Positions 56,701-64,000 of a stretch of 64,000 nt of DNA are shown here, in pieces. The stretch is taken from positions 415,526 to 479,525 of the forward strand of contig JAHXIQ010000003.1 in NCBI GenBank assembly GCA_025655555.1. Reading direction: 5' to 3'. Made by a program: the position numbers and the translations under genes. The notes below the pieces were generated by a model that had not been told where the DNA came from, searched no databases, and saw only the letters and a list, made by a program, of their open reading frames with translations. Every line of letters starts with the position of its first letter. The stretch's first letter is position 1. Source of the DNA: Candidatus Thiodiazotropha sp. (ex Myrtea sp. 'scaly one' KF741663). Its GTDB lineage: Bacteria > Pseudomonadota > Gammaproteobacteria > Chromatiales > Chromatiaceae.

Positions 56701-59626
56701 CGCTTCAGGCGTGATCCTCAACGACCTGGCTAACGAGTTCAACCCGAACTCTCCGGCCTTTGGTGAGAAGTTTGCACCACCGAATGCGCCAGTCGCCTTC
56801 TTCGATGCCGAGGGTAATGAAGTCTCTCGTATTTATGCCGACACTTTTGGTCGCTACAACGCGGTATTGCCTTCTACCTTCACCGCCAATCTGGGTATGC
56901 CTTCCGGTCAGTCGCCTAACATGCTGGTCTCTTGCATGAACGACGCCGGTCCAGTTAACAATCCTGCCTACAATCCTGCGTTGGATCCGGATGGTGACGG
57001 TGTCGATGAAAACGGTAATGCCTCAACCATGCTGGATCCGTTCTATAACTCGCAGTTCAGTCAGTTCTGCTACACCTTCCAGTACATGCCGGGTGTGACC
57101 ACCTATCTGGATACACCGGTAGAGCCGATTGCTGCTTTTGCAGGTCCTGGAAACTTCCCGGTTGACTGCGAACGTCCGACCCTCATACCGATGATCAAGT
57201 ATGTGAAACGTCGCGGTGCTCGGATTGGTCCTTTCGCACTGCCTGGACAGCAGATTCGCATTCAGGCCATGGGCAACAATGTCCAAGTGCCGAATCCCGA
57301 GTGGGATGGTGTTGATCTGGCCAATAAGTTCGTGGCTCGCAACTATAACTTTGGTGGGTCTCCTTTAGCCAAATTGGTGGCTGAAGATGGTACGGAAATC
57401 TCCATGACTGTTGTGAACGGTAACGGCAACCGGATCTTCGCGGAAGTGCCGGCTGTTGCACCGGGTGATTACCAAGTAGTTGTTACCCGCGTAGGTGGTG
57501 TTCCAGCACCGGTTGATTCGCCTCTTGGTGTAACGCTGACCGTGGGTACAGAAGTCAATGGTATGGAAGTCGGTGTGCGTCCTAACGGTACTCCCTTCGA
57601 TGTCTGGAGTGTGCCGGGTGATTTCGCCACCATTCAGGAAGCCATTGGTGACCCCACCAAGGGAGAACCTGGTGTGGCTCCTGGCGACATGATCCTGGTC
57701 GAACCTGGCGTCTACAACGAGCTGGTCATCATGTGGAAGCCTGTGAAGCTGCAGGGTTGGGGTGCCGGTGTTGTGAGCCTCAACGCTCGTCAATCTCCCA
57801 CCGAGAAGATCATCGCCTGGCGTGAACTGGCAACTGTGCTCGATACTGCCGGTTCTATTGACCGTCTGATAGGTCAGCAGCTGGCGCCACTGGGTTTCCC
57901 AGGCCTGGCTGAAGCGATCTTTCCATCAGAGGAGGGTGCTGGCATCTTCGTGGCTGGTAAACGGACCGGAGCCAATCGTTTTGGTGCACTGGCCAATCGT
58001 GGTGCGCGTATTGATGGTTTCACCATCATCGGTGCAAGCCAGGGTGGCGGCATCGTGGCCAATGGTTTCAACCAGTTCCTGAAGATCAGCAACAACCGGG
58101 TGCAATCCAACTCCGGTATCTTTGGTGGTGGCGTGCGTATTGGTCATCCCAATATTACGCACAACATTGCTAATGAACAGGACTACAACTTTGGTGGTGT
58201 GGATGAGAATGAAGTGGGTGACCTGGTCTACGACGATGCACTGAATGACCAGATCAAGATCCGTTACAACCATATTGCCCAGAACGGTAACTCCAACGGC
58301 ACGGGTGGCGGTATCTCCCTGCATACGGGTGCTGATGCTTATCGGGTCCAGAATAACTGGGTCTGCGGTAACTTCGGTAAGGGCAACGGTGGCGGTATCG
58401 CTCACTTCGGCCGCTCCAACGGCGGTGTGATTGAAGACAACCACATTATCTTTAACGAGGTCTTCAATCAGCAGGTCGGTACAGCACCTTCCGGTGGCGG
58501 TATTTTCATCGGTGGTCAGCCTGGTCTGCAGCCTTCCACCGAGCTGGGTCTGATGCTCTCTCCAGGTACCGGTCATGTCACGGTTGATGCCAACATCATC
58601 CGCGGTAATCTGGCTGGTGCCGGTGATGGCTCGGGTATCCGTATCGATACCGCGAATGGTCTTGATGTGGATCGCAGCCCGGGTAATCGTGGCCCCTGGT
58701 ACGACGTGTTTGTCTTCAACAATATGATCGACAATAACGTGGCTGGTGTAGCAGGTGCTATCTCTGTTAGCGACTCGTTACAGGCGATCGTTCGTAACAA
58801 CACTGTTGCGAATAACGACAGCACGGCGACCGGTTCGCAAGCGTTCGAGATCACCAACGCCAACATGTCCATTCCACAGCCGGCGGGTATCGTCTCCAGG
58901 CTGCATGGTCCGTTGATGTCGCAGTTGACGGCGATCGGAGATGTGCGGGATGCGCTCCGTAATATTGATGGTCAAGTCTTCTCCGATATCTTGCAGCGGA
59001 ACAACATTGTCTATCACAACCGTTCGTTCTTCTGGTTGAACTTCGACTCGCCTGCCACTGCAATCAGTGAGACTGGGATCTTCCCGGCCAGTGCTGCTTG
59101 TCTGGGCAGTGTGCCTGCCGATCTGACGACTTTCGATCCGACTGTATGTAACGGAGAGTTGGTGAATATCGAGAACTACACCAACGACCTGGCGGTAATG
59201 AGTGGTACCCAGGATACGGGGAACCTGTTAGATGTTCGCACCTCACTGCTGCAAACCGGTGAGCTTGTGAAGTTTCCAAACAGCAATACCTTTATTACTG
59301 GTGCTCCTGGCTTCGTCAACGAGTACTTCAACGAGAGTCGTGACAGCTTCCTGTTCCCCGAGTTCAAGACCCTGGCTACAGCTGGTGCCTTCGACGAGGG
59401 TGGCAACTTCATTCAGGTGGCCTTCGGTCCGCTGTCACTGCTTGAACTGGATGCCAATCCAAACAATGCAGAAGGGGCTCCGTTTGATTACCACCTGACT
59501 GCAGCGTCAGCAGCCATTAATAACGGCGGCAACGTTGGTCTTGGCGGTCGACTCGGTGTTGATATCGACAATGAAGCACGTCCTAACGGTGGTCTGAATG
59601 ACATCGGTGCAGACGAGGCGATGTAG
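53744..59626 (+). CDS. Giant exported protein with SdrD-like domains and a parallel beta-helix
   Basis: A 1960-residue secreted protein. Signal peptide (VVFLLFCLFFVTSSLNAA), then several immunoglobulin-like regions of the carboxypeptidase-regulatory or SdrD B type (FNLNVVDKDGNPVSGF; VATVSGTVTD... VPPGSYQLAVWD; Asp/Asn-rich stretches such as DIDWNGNGTLEADNAEIDD, likely calcium-binding). An IPT-like region sits near residues 1150-1280. From about residue 1287 (VPGDFATIQEA... VEPGVYNELVIMWKPVKLQG) to about 1700 is a right-handed parallel beta-helix. The end DIGADEA is typical of such proteins. No LPXTG or PEP-CTERM signal. It precedes three cupredoxin genes on the same strand and may act as a surface scaffold; this is inference. 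Confidence 0.85.
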   Translation: MIQESQVNRNRGAVVFLLFCLFFVTSSLNAAQFNLNVVDKDGNPVSGFRYLVQEDKTFDVDPANPATNPDELLSMSFHASNHPPAVDFNGNALSGNEDTDSVNLIQVAPGRYYVSVLPYSGYSISGNKTTVLPNADDPNQTLDNVTVVVQKQPIPTTQISIYIFHDNAPINGVPDLPEETDPGVGMPGHVDWTQFQLFLEEPAGRYGQNGGQVIQDVFGNPLGTTYLRGCDADGNPDADPFTNYGCFDANGDQTVDTLGDGTLQFSEEGYLTVKNIAPGKYGVVIIPPDSVDPGWQQTSTIEGSKVIDAWVKANEPPVFVEFGLPGPHVFVGFVKSTADGGFPPLQPPLAGEQVATVSGTVTDMHMSRSPNFQFFSGRPFPQCWIGLNETAPGGVLGQGLYASPCDGDSGFSIANVPPGSYQLAVWDANLDVVFAAQPFTVDETGGTCNNGFSCDFGDVAVFNWFARLNTAIFNDDNQNGFWDADEIPVGPEAGPIGIRWRDGSIYQEFPTDNDGLAPFDEVFPFFHWLVAEVGFGNKKATGATFVTDAGGFVDTSTDAFPGFGEMTPQPQICTPAQSMDPEDPNSGCVIGTALDNPNTGNNLSRTETGQVLTAAFQGFLGQTSVMQFGKTDYVNFTEPNFGVFPPQLPEFVGENGGVSGIVYYATVRAEDEPQFTGAETWEPGIPRVQVNLYADGDIDCFPQGNFPADDCDIDWNGNGTLEADNAEIDDANQNGIPGELADVDNYPLGNFPGNEDVDQNGNGAFDHGDALAVTWTDSWDDSLPTGCQGENLLDFDLDGTITAEENSRCFDGLRNFNQVRPGVFDGGFAFNNYDTGELPAAIQAKLNAFYADRQSLVANLPDEWMLPADYIVEAATPAGYKLVQEHHKNVDFGDSYISSDQSAEAQAIAPSCVGDLEVVPELLAMATKDGSGDPLQIIPGIDAADVGAPFAGTERPLCDRKQVPLSGAQNAGVEFFLMTDVPLMANASGVILNDLANEFNPNSPAFGEKFAPPNAPVAFFDAEGNEVSRIYADTFGRYNAVLPSTFTANLGMPSGQSPNMLVSCMNDAGPVNNPAYNPALDPDGDGVDENGNASTMLDPFYNSQFSQFCYTFQYMPGVTTYLDTPVEPIAAFAGPGNFPVDCERPTLIPMIKYVKRRGARIGPFALPGQQIRIQAMGNNVQVPNPEWDGVDLANKFVARNYNFGGSPLAKLVAEDGTEISMTVVNGNGNRIFAEVPAVAPGDYQVVVTRVGGVPAPVDSPLGVTLTVGTEVNGMEVGVRPNGTPFDVWSVPGDFATIQEAIGDPTKGEPGVAPGDMILVEPGVYNELVIMWKPVKLQGWGAGVVSLNARQSPTEKIIAWRELATVLDTAGSIDRLIGQQLAPLGFPGLAEAIFPSEEGAGIFVAGKRTGANRFGALANRGARIDGFTIIGASQGGGIVANGFNQFLKISNNRVQSNSGIFGGGVRIGHPNITHNIANEQDYNFGGVDENEVGDLVYDDALNDQIKIRYNHIAQNGNSNGTGGGISLHTGADAYRVQNNWVCGNFGKGNGGGIAHFGRSNGGVIEDNHIIFNEVFNQQVGTAPSGGGIFIGGQPGLQPSTELGLMLSPGTGHVTVDANIIRGNLAGAGDGSGIRIDTANGLDVDRSPGNRGPWYDVFVFNNMIDNNVAGVAGAISVSDSLQAIVRNNTVANNDSTATGSQAFEITNANMSIPQPAGIVSRLHGPLMSQLTAIGDVRDALRNIDGQVFSDILQRNNIVYHNRSFFWLNFDSPATAISETGIFPASAACLGSVPADLTTFDPTVCNGELVNIENYTNDLAVMSGTQDTGNLLDVRTSLLQTGELVKFPNSNTFITGAPGFVNEYFNESRDSFLFPEFKTLATAGAFDEGGNFIQVAFGPLSLLELDANPNNAEGAPFDYHLTAASAAINNGGNVGLGGRLGVDIDNEARPNGGLNDIGADEAM

Positions 59627-59651
59627 TAAGCGATGTGAATGATCTCCTCAC

Positions 59652-59688
59652 GGTGGAGCCCTTGCTCATCAAGGGCAAAGGTTCCACC
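59652..59688 (+). other. Intercistronic hairpin
   Basis: GGTGGA...CCTTG and CAAGG...TTCCACC pair into a long hairpin between the giant gene and the first cupredoxin gene, with no T run. It may stabilise or process the mRNA, or reduce read-through, giving different amounts of the two products. Confidence 0.55.
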
Positions 59689-59753
59689 CAAAGGAATCAG
59701 CAAACAGCAGATTAGTTTTAGGCAGTTACAAAAATCATGAGGAGTAACGCCAG

Positions 59754-61025
59754 ATGAAAATTTTTACCAAAAAAGCCCTTGCCGGGGCAGTTGCAATCAC
59801 ATTGCTTGGGATGATGGGAAGCGCCAGCGCAGTGGTCAACGTACAGTGTAAAGGCGATACGGATGGTGATGCGGTGATCGATAGTCCTGATCCAGCGCAT
59901 CCAAATGCAAAGTGTATGTCGCTGATCGCAGGTGACAGTTTCGCCATCATGTCAGATACCAACCCGCTATATATCTTTGGTTTCGGCGATCAGACAGGAA
60001 CCCTTCCCGATGATCTCATTGCGGAAGGCATCCTTGATGCGGAATGGCCTGGACCCACGGTTGAGCTGGATCAGGGTGATGAGTTTTGGCTGAACCTGAC
60101 CAATGTGGGTACTGTGATTCGTCCCGATCTGTTCGATCCGCATACCATCCATTTTCATGGCTTCCCGAATGCCTCCACTGTGTTCGATGGTGTGCCGGAG
60201 GTTTCGGTCTCCATCAACATGGGTGCGACCCTGACCTACTACTACAACATCGTAGAGCCGGGCACCTATATCTACCATTGTCATGTGGAAGCGACCGAGC
60301 ACATGGAGATGGGTATGTTGGCCAACCTTTATGTGCATCCCGCACAGGATGCAACAGGCTACGGCGGTGATCCCAACACCGTCGCCGGAAGGAAAGGCGG
60401 TCCTGGTCCTTGGGGCTATGTCTACAATGATGAAGACGGTACCACTGCCTTTGATGTGGAGAAGGCGCTACAGCTGTCAAGTTTCGACTCGGAGTTCCAT
60501 GATGCCAGTGTCTTCGTCCAGCCTCTGCCTTTCGCCCTGCTGGAAGGTGACTATCCGCAGATCAATGGCCGGGGTTACCCGGACACCGTCAATACGGCGT
60601 CACTGCCTGCACCTGTGGATGATGCTGCAGGTAAGATCACCGGGACGCCTGGCGAACTCTTAAATAACGGGTCACCGACTCAGCTGATTAACTCGGCCAT
60701 CACCATTGACCGGGCTGTGGATGGGAACCGCTTGTTGTTGAGGCTCTCCAATGTCGGTCTTGACCGCTTCTGGACCCTGACCGCACCGGGTCTGAAGATG
60801 CAGATCGTTGGCACGGGTGCGCGACATATGCGCGGTACCGATGGCAAGAATGTCTATCGCACCACAGCTTCCGTGAACTTCGGCGGTGGTGAGACTCATG
60901 ACGTAATCATTGATACCAGCGATGTTGCAGCGGGCACCTACTTTCTACATGCCACTGAGCTGCATCAGATGAGCAACAACACTCAGTTCGACGGCGGCAT
61001 GATTACCGAAATCGTCGTGAACTAA
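59754..61025 (+). CDS. Multicopper-oxidase-like protein carrying the L3/L4 copper half-site
   Basis: A 423-residue exported protein (signal peptide ending GSASA) of two cupredoxin domains. The first has HTIHFHG (residues 130-136) and YHCHVEATEHMEMGM, with H175-C176-H177, H183 and M188. These match the L3 and L4 motifs of multicopper oxidases: one type 1 copper plus half of the trinuclear ligands. The spacing HCH-x5-H is longer than the usual x3. The second domain has only scattered His (FLHATELHQMSNN) and no clear site. L1/L2-type motifs are missing here but present in the next gene. Ribosome-binding site AGGAG precedes the ATG. Confidence 0.85.
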   Translation: MKIFTKKALAGAVAITLLGMMGSASAVVNVQCKGDTDGDAVIDSPDPAHPNAKCMSLIAGDSFAIMSDTNPLYIFGFGDQTGTLPDDLIAEGILDAEWPGPTVELDQGDEFWLNLTNVGTVIRPDLFDPHTIHFHGFPNASTVFDGVPEVSVSINMGATLTYYYNIVEPGTYIYHCHVEATEHMEMGMLANLYVHPAQDATGYGGDPNTVAGRKGGPGPWGYVYNDEDGTTAFDVEKALQLSSFDSEFHDASVFVQPLPFALLEGDYPQINGRGYPDTVNTASLPAPVDDAAGKITGTPGELLNNGSPTQLINSAITIDRAVDGNRLLLRLSNVGLDRFWTLTAPGLKMQIVGTGARHMRGTDGKNVYRTTASVNFGGGETHDVIIDTSDVAAGTYFLHATELHQMSNNTQFDGGMITEIVVN

Positions 61026-61044
61026 GGCCAAGCCGAGCTAGGAG

Positions 61045-62427
61045 ATGATGATGATGAGAAAACTACTCAAAAAACCTGGGCGGCTGATGAGCGTCCTGAT
61101 GCTGGGCGTGGCGAGTCTGCTCCCCTGGGCGCAGTCGCAGGCTGCCCATGACATCCGCGGTATTACCCCGCAAGGTGGCGTGTTCAATCTGTATGCCTTC
61201 CCATTCAATATGAACCTGCCGGAAGGCACCAGTCTCCACATGTGGGGCTTTGGTGATATGAACGCAGGAGCGGGTGCCACCCACCCTGAGGGTAATGGAT
61301 ACGCTCTGCCACAGTACCCAGCACCGACCCTGATCGTGACTGAAGGTGAGAATGTTACGATCAACATGACCAACTATGGTGTACCCCAACCCGTCTCAAT
61401 CGTGATCACCGGACATCAGGTGACTGCGAGTGGTGGAGCGCCAGGTCTGGTGACAAACAGTTCTATCGGCGGCGCACAGGTCACTTACTCTTTTACCGCT
61501 GGCAGTCCAGGTACCTACATCTATCACAGTCTTGATGGAGCCAATCCTGGTCTGCATGCAGAGATGGGACTGCAGGGTGTGATGATCGTGCGTCCATCGG
61601 ACGGTAGCCGCAGTGCTTACGGAACCGGGACAGGCACCGACTATGAGCAGGAAAATCTCTACCTGATGACCGAGATCGATCCTGACATCCATATACAGAT
61701 GGAGAAAGGTCACTTCGCTCACTTCACCAACGCTGATCGTTATGCCAAGGTGTGGTTTATCAATGGTCGTGTCTTCCCTGATGTGTTCCAGGGCGACTAC
61801 AACACCCTGTTCCCCAATCAGCCTTATGAGTCATTGGTTATGGCACATCCAGGAGACCGGGTTTTGGTGCGTAATGTGAATGCCGGACATGACCCCCACC
61901 CGATGCATTACCATGGTGAGAATCTGCGCTTAATCGGCCGGGACGGCAAGATGCTAAGTACAGATGGTCTTACCTCTAATCTGGGACGTTCCGACAACAC
62001 CCTCAACTCTGCGCCCAAGCAGAGTATTGATGCACTCTGGACCTGGACCGGTAAGGATCTGAACTGGGATATCTATGGTCATGACACCGCCCACGTCTGT
62101 GTTGACAATGATGGTGACGGTTTTGGTGAAGTTGAAAATGGTTCTACCTATGACCATGAATATTGCCCCGACCATGGAAAAGCATTGTCCGATCTGGTCA
62201 CGCTTCCTGGTGTGGCCGATCTGAGCCTCGGTGGCTGGTGGAGCGGTAGTCCCTTCCTGGGTGATACCGGTGACCTGCCTCCCGGTGAAGGCGGTCTGAA
62301 CCCCTTCGGTGGTTACTTCCTGGTGTGGCACTCCCATGCGGAGAAAGAGCTGACCACATTCGATATCTTCCCCGGCGGCAGCCTGGGCTCGGTTGTCGTG
62401 CTTCCGCCCGGCACTCCAATTAATTAA
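61045..62427 (+). CDS. Multicopper-oxidase-like protein carrying HPMHYHG and HSH but no type 1 copper ligands
   Basis: A 460-residue exported protein with two cupredoxin domains. The first domain is degenerate (YHSLDGANPGLHAEMG at 160-175 replaces HCH..H..M). The second has HPMHYHG (H285, H288, H290) and WHSH (H429, H431), but Ser in place of the type 1 Cys and no later His/Met. The two HxH motifs would complete a trinuclear site only with a partner. Between them is an insertion with Cys352 and Cys374 around a calcium-loop-like DNDGDGFGEVEN. Four consecutive ATGs begin the frame; AGGAG abuts the first, so the third or fourth (61051 or 61054) is the likelier start. Confidence 0.82.
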   Translation: MMMMRKLLKKPGRLMSVLMLGVASLLPWAQSQAAHDIRGITPQGGVFNLYAFPFNMNLPEGTSLHMWGFGDMNAGAGATHPEGNGYALPQYPAPTLIVTEGENVTINMTNYGVPQPVSIVITGHQVTASGGAPGLVTNSSIGGAQVTYSFTAGSPGTYIYHSLDGANPGLHAEMGLQGVMIVRPSDGSRSAYGTGTGTDYEQENLYLMTEIDPDIHIQMEKGHFAHFTNADRYAKVWFINGRVFPDVFQGDYNTLFPNQPYESLVMAHPGDRVLVRNVNAGHDPHPMHYHGENLRLIGRDGKMLSTDGLTSNLGRSDNTLNSAPKQSIDALWTWTGKDLNWDIYGHDTAHVCVDNDGDGFGEVENGSTYDHEYCPDHGKALSDLVTLPGVADLSLGGWWSGSPFLGDTGDLPPGEGGLNPFGGYFLVWHSHAEKELTTFDIFPGGSLGSVVVLPPGTPIN

Positions 62428-62442
62428 GGGGGGGGAACGACA

Positions 62443-64000
62443 ATGAAAAGGTTTAATACAATGAAGATTAGAATCAAGCCGATTGTAGCAGCCTGTGCGC
62501 TGGCAATGGCTACCGGGCCTGCCTTCGCGGTCGTGGATCATTATATTGCGGCCAAGGCCTATACAAAAACAATGCCTGATGGCAGCACTGTTCCCATGTG
62601 GGGTTATGTAGAAGACACGGCATCCTGTTATCAAGCCGCTAACAATGCCGCAAGACTCACATGTGTGAATGGTTTGCCGGATCCAGTCTCACCGGGTACC
62701 GAACTGGCAGCTGGAGTTGGTGATCCTAACTTCCGTATCTTTCTGTCGAACGGGCTGCCTGAGCCGACTTCTATCATGATCCCAGGTCAGGAGATACCTT
62801 GGTCTGCTAATAATAATGGCCCCACGTGGAATGATAATTCTGTAGGGTCCCGAGGTGCGAATCTGACCAAAAAGGTACGTTCATATGGCCGGGAGGCCGC
62901 CGCGAATGGTGGTCGAAGGGCATATGTTTGGAACAACTTCCGAGGGACCGCGTTTGCGAACCCTGGTACCTTTATGTATCACTCGGGCACCAATCCTCAA
63001 TTACAGGTCTACATGGGTCTGTATGGTGCGGTGACTAAAGATGCTGCAGTTGGCGAAGTCTACCCGGGCGTGGCGTATGATAATGCAGCGACACTGTTTT
63101 ACAGTGATATCGATCCCGCACATAACGCTGCGGTTGCAGCGGGCACAGCGGGCTATACACCCATCCATTACCACCCCAAGTGGTTTTTAATCAATGGTGA
63201 AACCTATGAGGCGGGCGTAACGCCAGACATTTCTGCAGGTGTCTCCGGTCAATCCACCTTACTGCGCTTCCTGAGTGCTGCCAGCGAGAAGCATGTGCCG
63301 GTGATTCAAGGTATGCACGGCATAATCCATGCCGAAGATGGCATTCAGTATACCTGGCAGAACCAGGGTGGTTCATTTGGTGGATACGCACCACGCGAGC
63401 AGTACTCGGTCGGTTTACCACCACTGAAGACCAAGGATGTGATCATCAACCCATCGGCTGACGGCACCTATGCGGTCTACGATGGCAATGGTTATATGAC
63501 CAATCCATCTGATCCAGATGATCCCAATGACGGTGGCGATACGGTTGGTGGTATGTTGCGATTCCTGAGTGTTGGTGCTGATGTCACTGATACTGATGGC
63601 GACGGTATACCGGATGTAAGTGACAACTGTCCCGCTATTGCAAATCCGGGACAGGAAGATGCCGACAATGATGGCATCGGTGATGCCTGCGATCCGTTGA
63701 CTGATTCCGATGGCGACGGTGTGGCTGATGCAGTGGATAACTGCCCGGCAACCCCGAATGCTGATCAGTTGGATACAGATGGTGACGGTATCGGTGATGT
63801 TTGTGATCCGCTGACCGACTCTGATGGTGACGGTGTGGCTGACGCAGTGGACAACTGCCCGGCAACTCCGAATGCTGATCAGTTGGATACGGACGGTGAC
63901 GGCATCGGTGATGTCTGTGACCCAGTCAACGATACGGATACTGATGGCGACGGCATACCCGATAACGTCGACAACTGCCCGGCAACCCCGAATGCTGACC
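62443..64000 (+). CDS. Cupredoxin-like protein with thrombospondin type 3 repeats (partial)
   Basis: At least 519 residues; the gene runs past the window end. Signal peptide (KPIVAACALAMATGPAFA), then two cupredoxin domains similar to those of the preceding gene but with copper motifs mostly lost: YHSGTNPQLQVYMG at about 179-192 and HVPVIQGMHGIIH near 284 replace the His-rich motifs; PIHYHPKW keeps one HxH. The C-terminal part is a run of thrombospondin type 3 calcium-binding repeats (DTDGDGIPD...DNCP). An ATG at 62461 is an alternative start. It is likely co-transcribed with the two oxidase-like genes and may be a structural or calcium-binding partner. Confidence 0.82.
   Translation, partial: MKRFNTMKIRIKPIVAACALAMATGPAFAVVDHYIAAKAYTKTMPDGSTVPMWGYVEDTASCYQAANNAARLTCVNGLPDPVSPGTELAAGVGDPNFRIFLSNGLPEPTSIMIPGQEIPWSANNNGPTWNDNSVGSRGANLTKKVRSYGREAAANGGRRAYVWNNFRGTAFANPGTFMYHSGTNPQLQVYMGLYGAVTKDAAVGEVYPGVAYDNAATLFYSDIDPAHNAAVAAGTAGYTPIHYHPKWFLINGETYEAGVTPDISAGVSGQSTLLRFLSAASEKHVPVIQGMHGIIHAEDGIQYTWQNQGGSFGGYAPREQYSVGLPPLKTKDVIINPSADGTYAVYDGNGYMTNPSDPDDPNDGGDTVGGMLRFLSVGADVTDTDGDGIPDVSDNCPAIANPGQEDADNDGIGDACDPLTDSDGDGVADAVDNCPATPNADQLDTDGDGIGDVCDPLTDSDGDGVADAVDNCPATPNADQLDTDGDGIGDVCDPVNDTDTDGDGIPDNVDNCPATPNAD
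63589..64000 (+). repeat. 114-bp tandem repeats encoding thrombospondin type 3 motifs
   Basis: Units start at 63589, 63703, 63817 and 63931, exactly 114 bp (38 codons) apart, and continue past the window end. Units two and three are nearly identical at the DNA level, which points to recent duplication; unit one is more diverged. Confidence 0.9.

Noticed and set aside
45..64000. Numerous long reading frames opposite or out of frame with the annotated genes
   Set aside because: They shadow well-supported genes, have no ribosome-binding sites and show no protein family features.
1..64000. tRNA, rRNA, CRISPR arrays and intact insertion sequences
   Set aside because: No cloverleaf-type sequences, no regularly spaced repeats with unique spacers and no transposase frames were seen by eye; a covariance-model search could still find a missed small RNA.

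Overview
The window is chromosomal DNA from a Gram-negative (diderm) bacterium, most likely a gammaproteobacterium. It encodes lipid A and KDO synthesis (LpxK, KdsB), the Lol lipoprotein exporter, system I cytochrome c maturation (ccmA-I), a complete aa3-type cytochrome c oxidase assembly locus, an FNR-type anaerobic regulator and a PEP-CTERM protein. The mix resembles sulfur-oxidising or facultatively respiring marine gammaproteobacteria, but no gene fixes the taxon, so that is inference. No rRNA, tRNA, CRISPR array or intact insertion sequence was recognised.

Layout. 0-9.9 kb: a protein with a phage-type polyvalent-protein domain, a MotA/MotB-like pair, several small membrane proteins, a TetR regulator and a PEP-CTERM protein behind a possible sigma-54 promoter. 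9.9-23 kb: the oxidase locus on the minus strand (DUF2244, coxB with a fused cytochrome c domain, coxA, a 50-residue small protein, ctaG, coxC, SURF1, an SCO-like protein, ctaB, then ctaA and SCO). It also carries a plus-strand heme-copper oxidase subunit I-like gene that lacks the usual His-His copper ligands, and a MASE1-GGDEF cyclase. A perfect FNR box lies upstream of the operon. 23.5-27.3 kb: a visibly AT-rich stretch of same-strand genes separated by attC-like sites, i.e. an integron-type cassette cluster without an integrase in view. 27.4-33.2 kb: MOSC protein, homocysteine methyltransferase, FNR homologue, aquaporin and an EF-G-like GTPase. 33.3-40.5 kb: ccmABCDEFGHI, a chain of overlapping or closely spaced genes. 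40.8-53.3 kb: a small secreted peptide behind an FNR-like box, Rieske ferredoxin with a TrpD2-like protein, LolC/LolD, DUF2062, ComEC, ExbB/ExbD, LpxK, Trm112, KdsB, and a histidine kinase/response regulator pair. 53.7-64 kb: an extracellular cluster of a 1960-residue beta-helix protein followed by three cupredoxin (multicopper-oxidase-like) proteins, the last running off the window with thrombospondin type 3 repeats.

The genes fit a respiratory theme. The ccm products mature cytochromes c; the cta/SCO/SURF1 products build the oxidase; an FNR homologue encoded about 6 kb away may switch it through the FNR box. The most unusual item is the terminal cluster. Its first cupredoxin protein carries one half of a multicopper-oxidase copper site (HxxHxH plus HCH..H..M, including type 1 copper) and the second carries the complementary half (HPxHxHG plus HSH, no type 1 ligands). 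This suggests an oxidase whose trinuclear copper centre forms between two polypeptides, exported together with a large adhesin-like scaffold.
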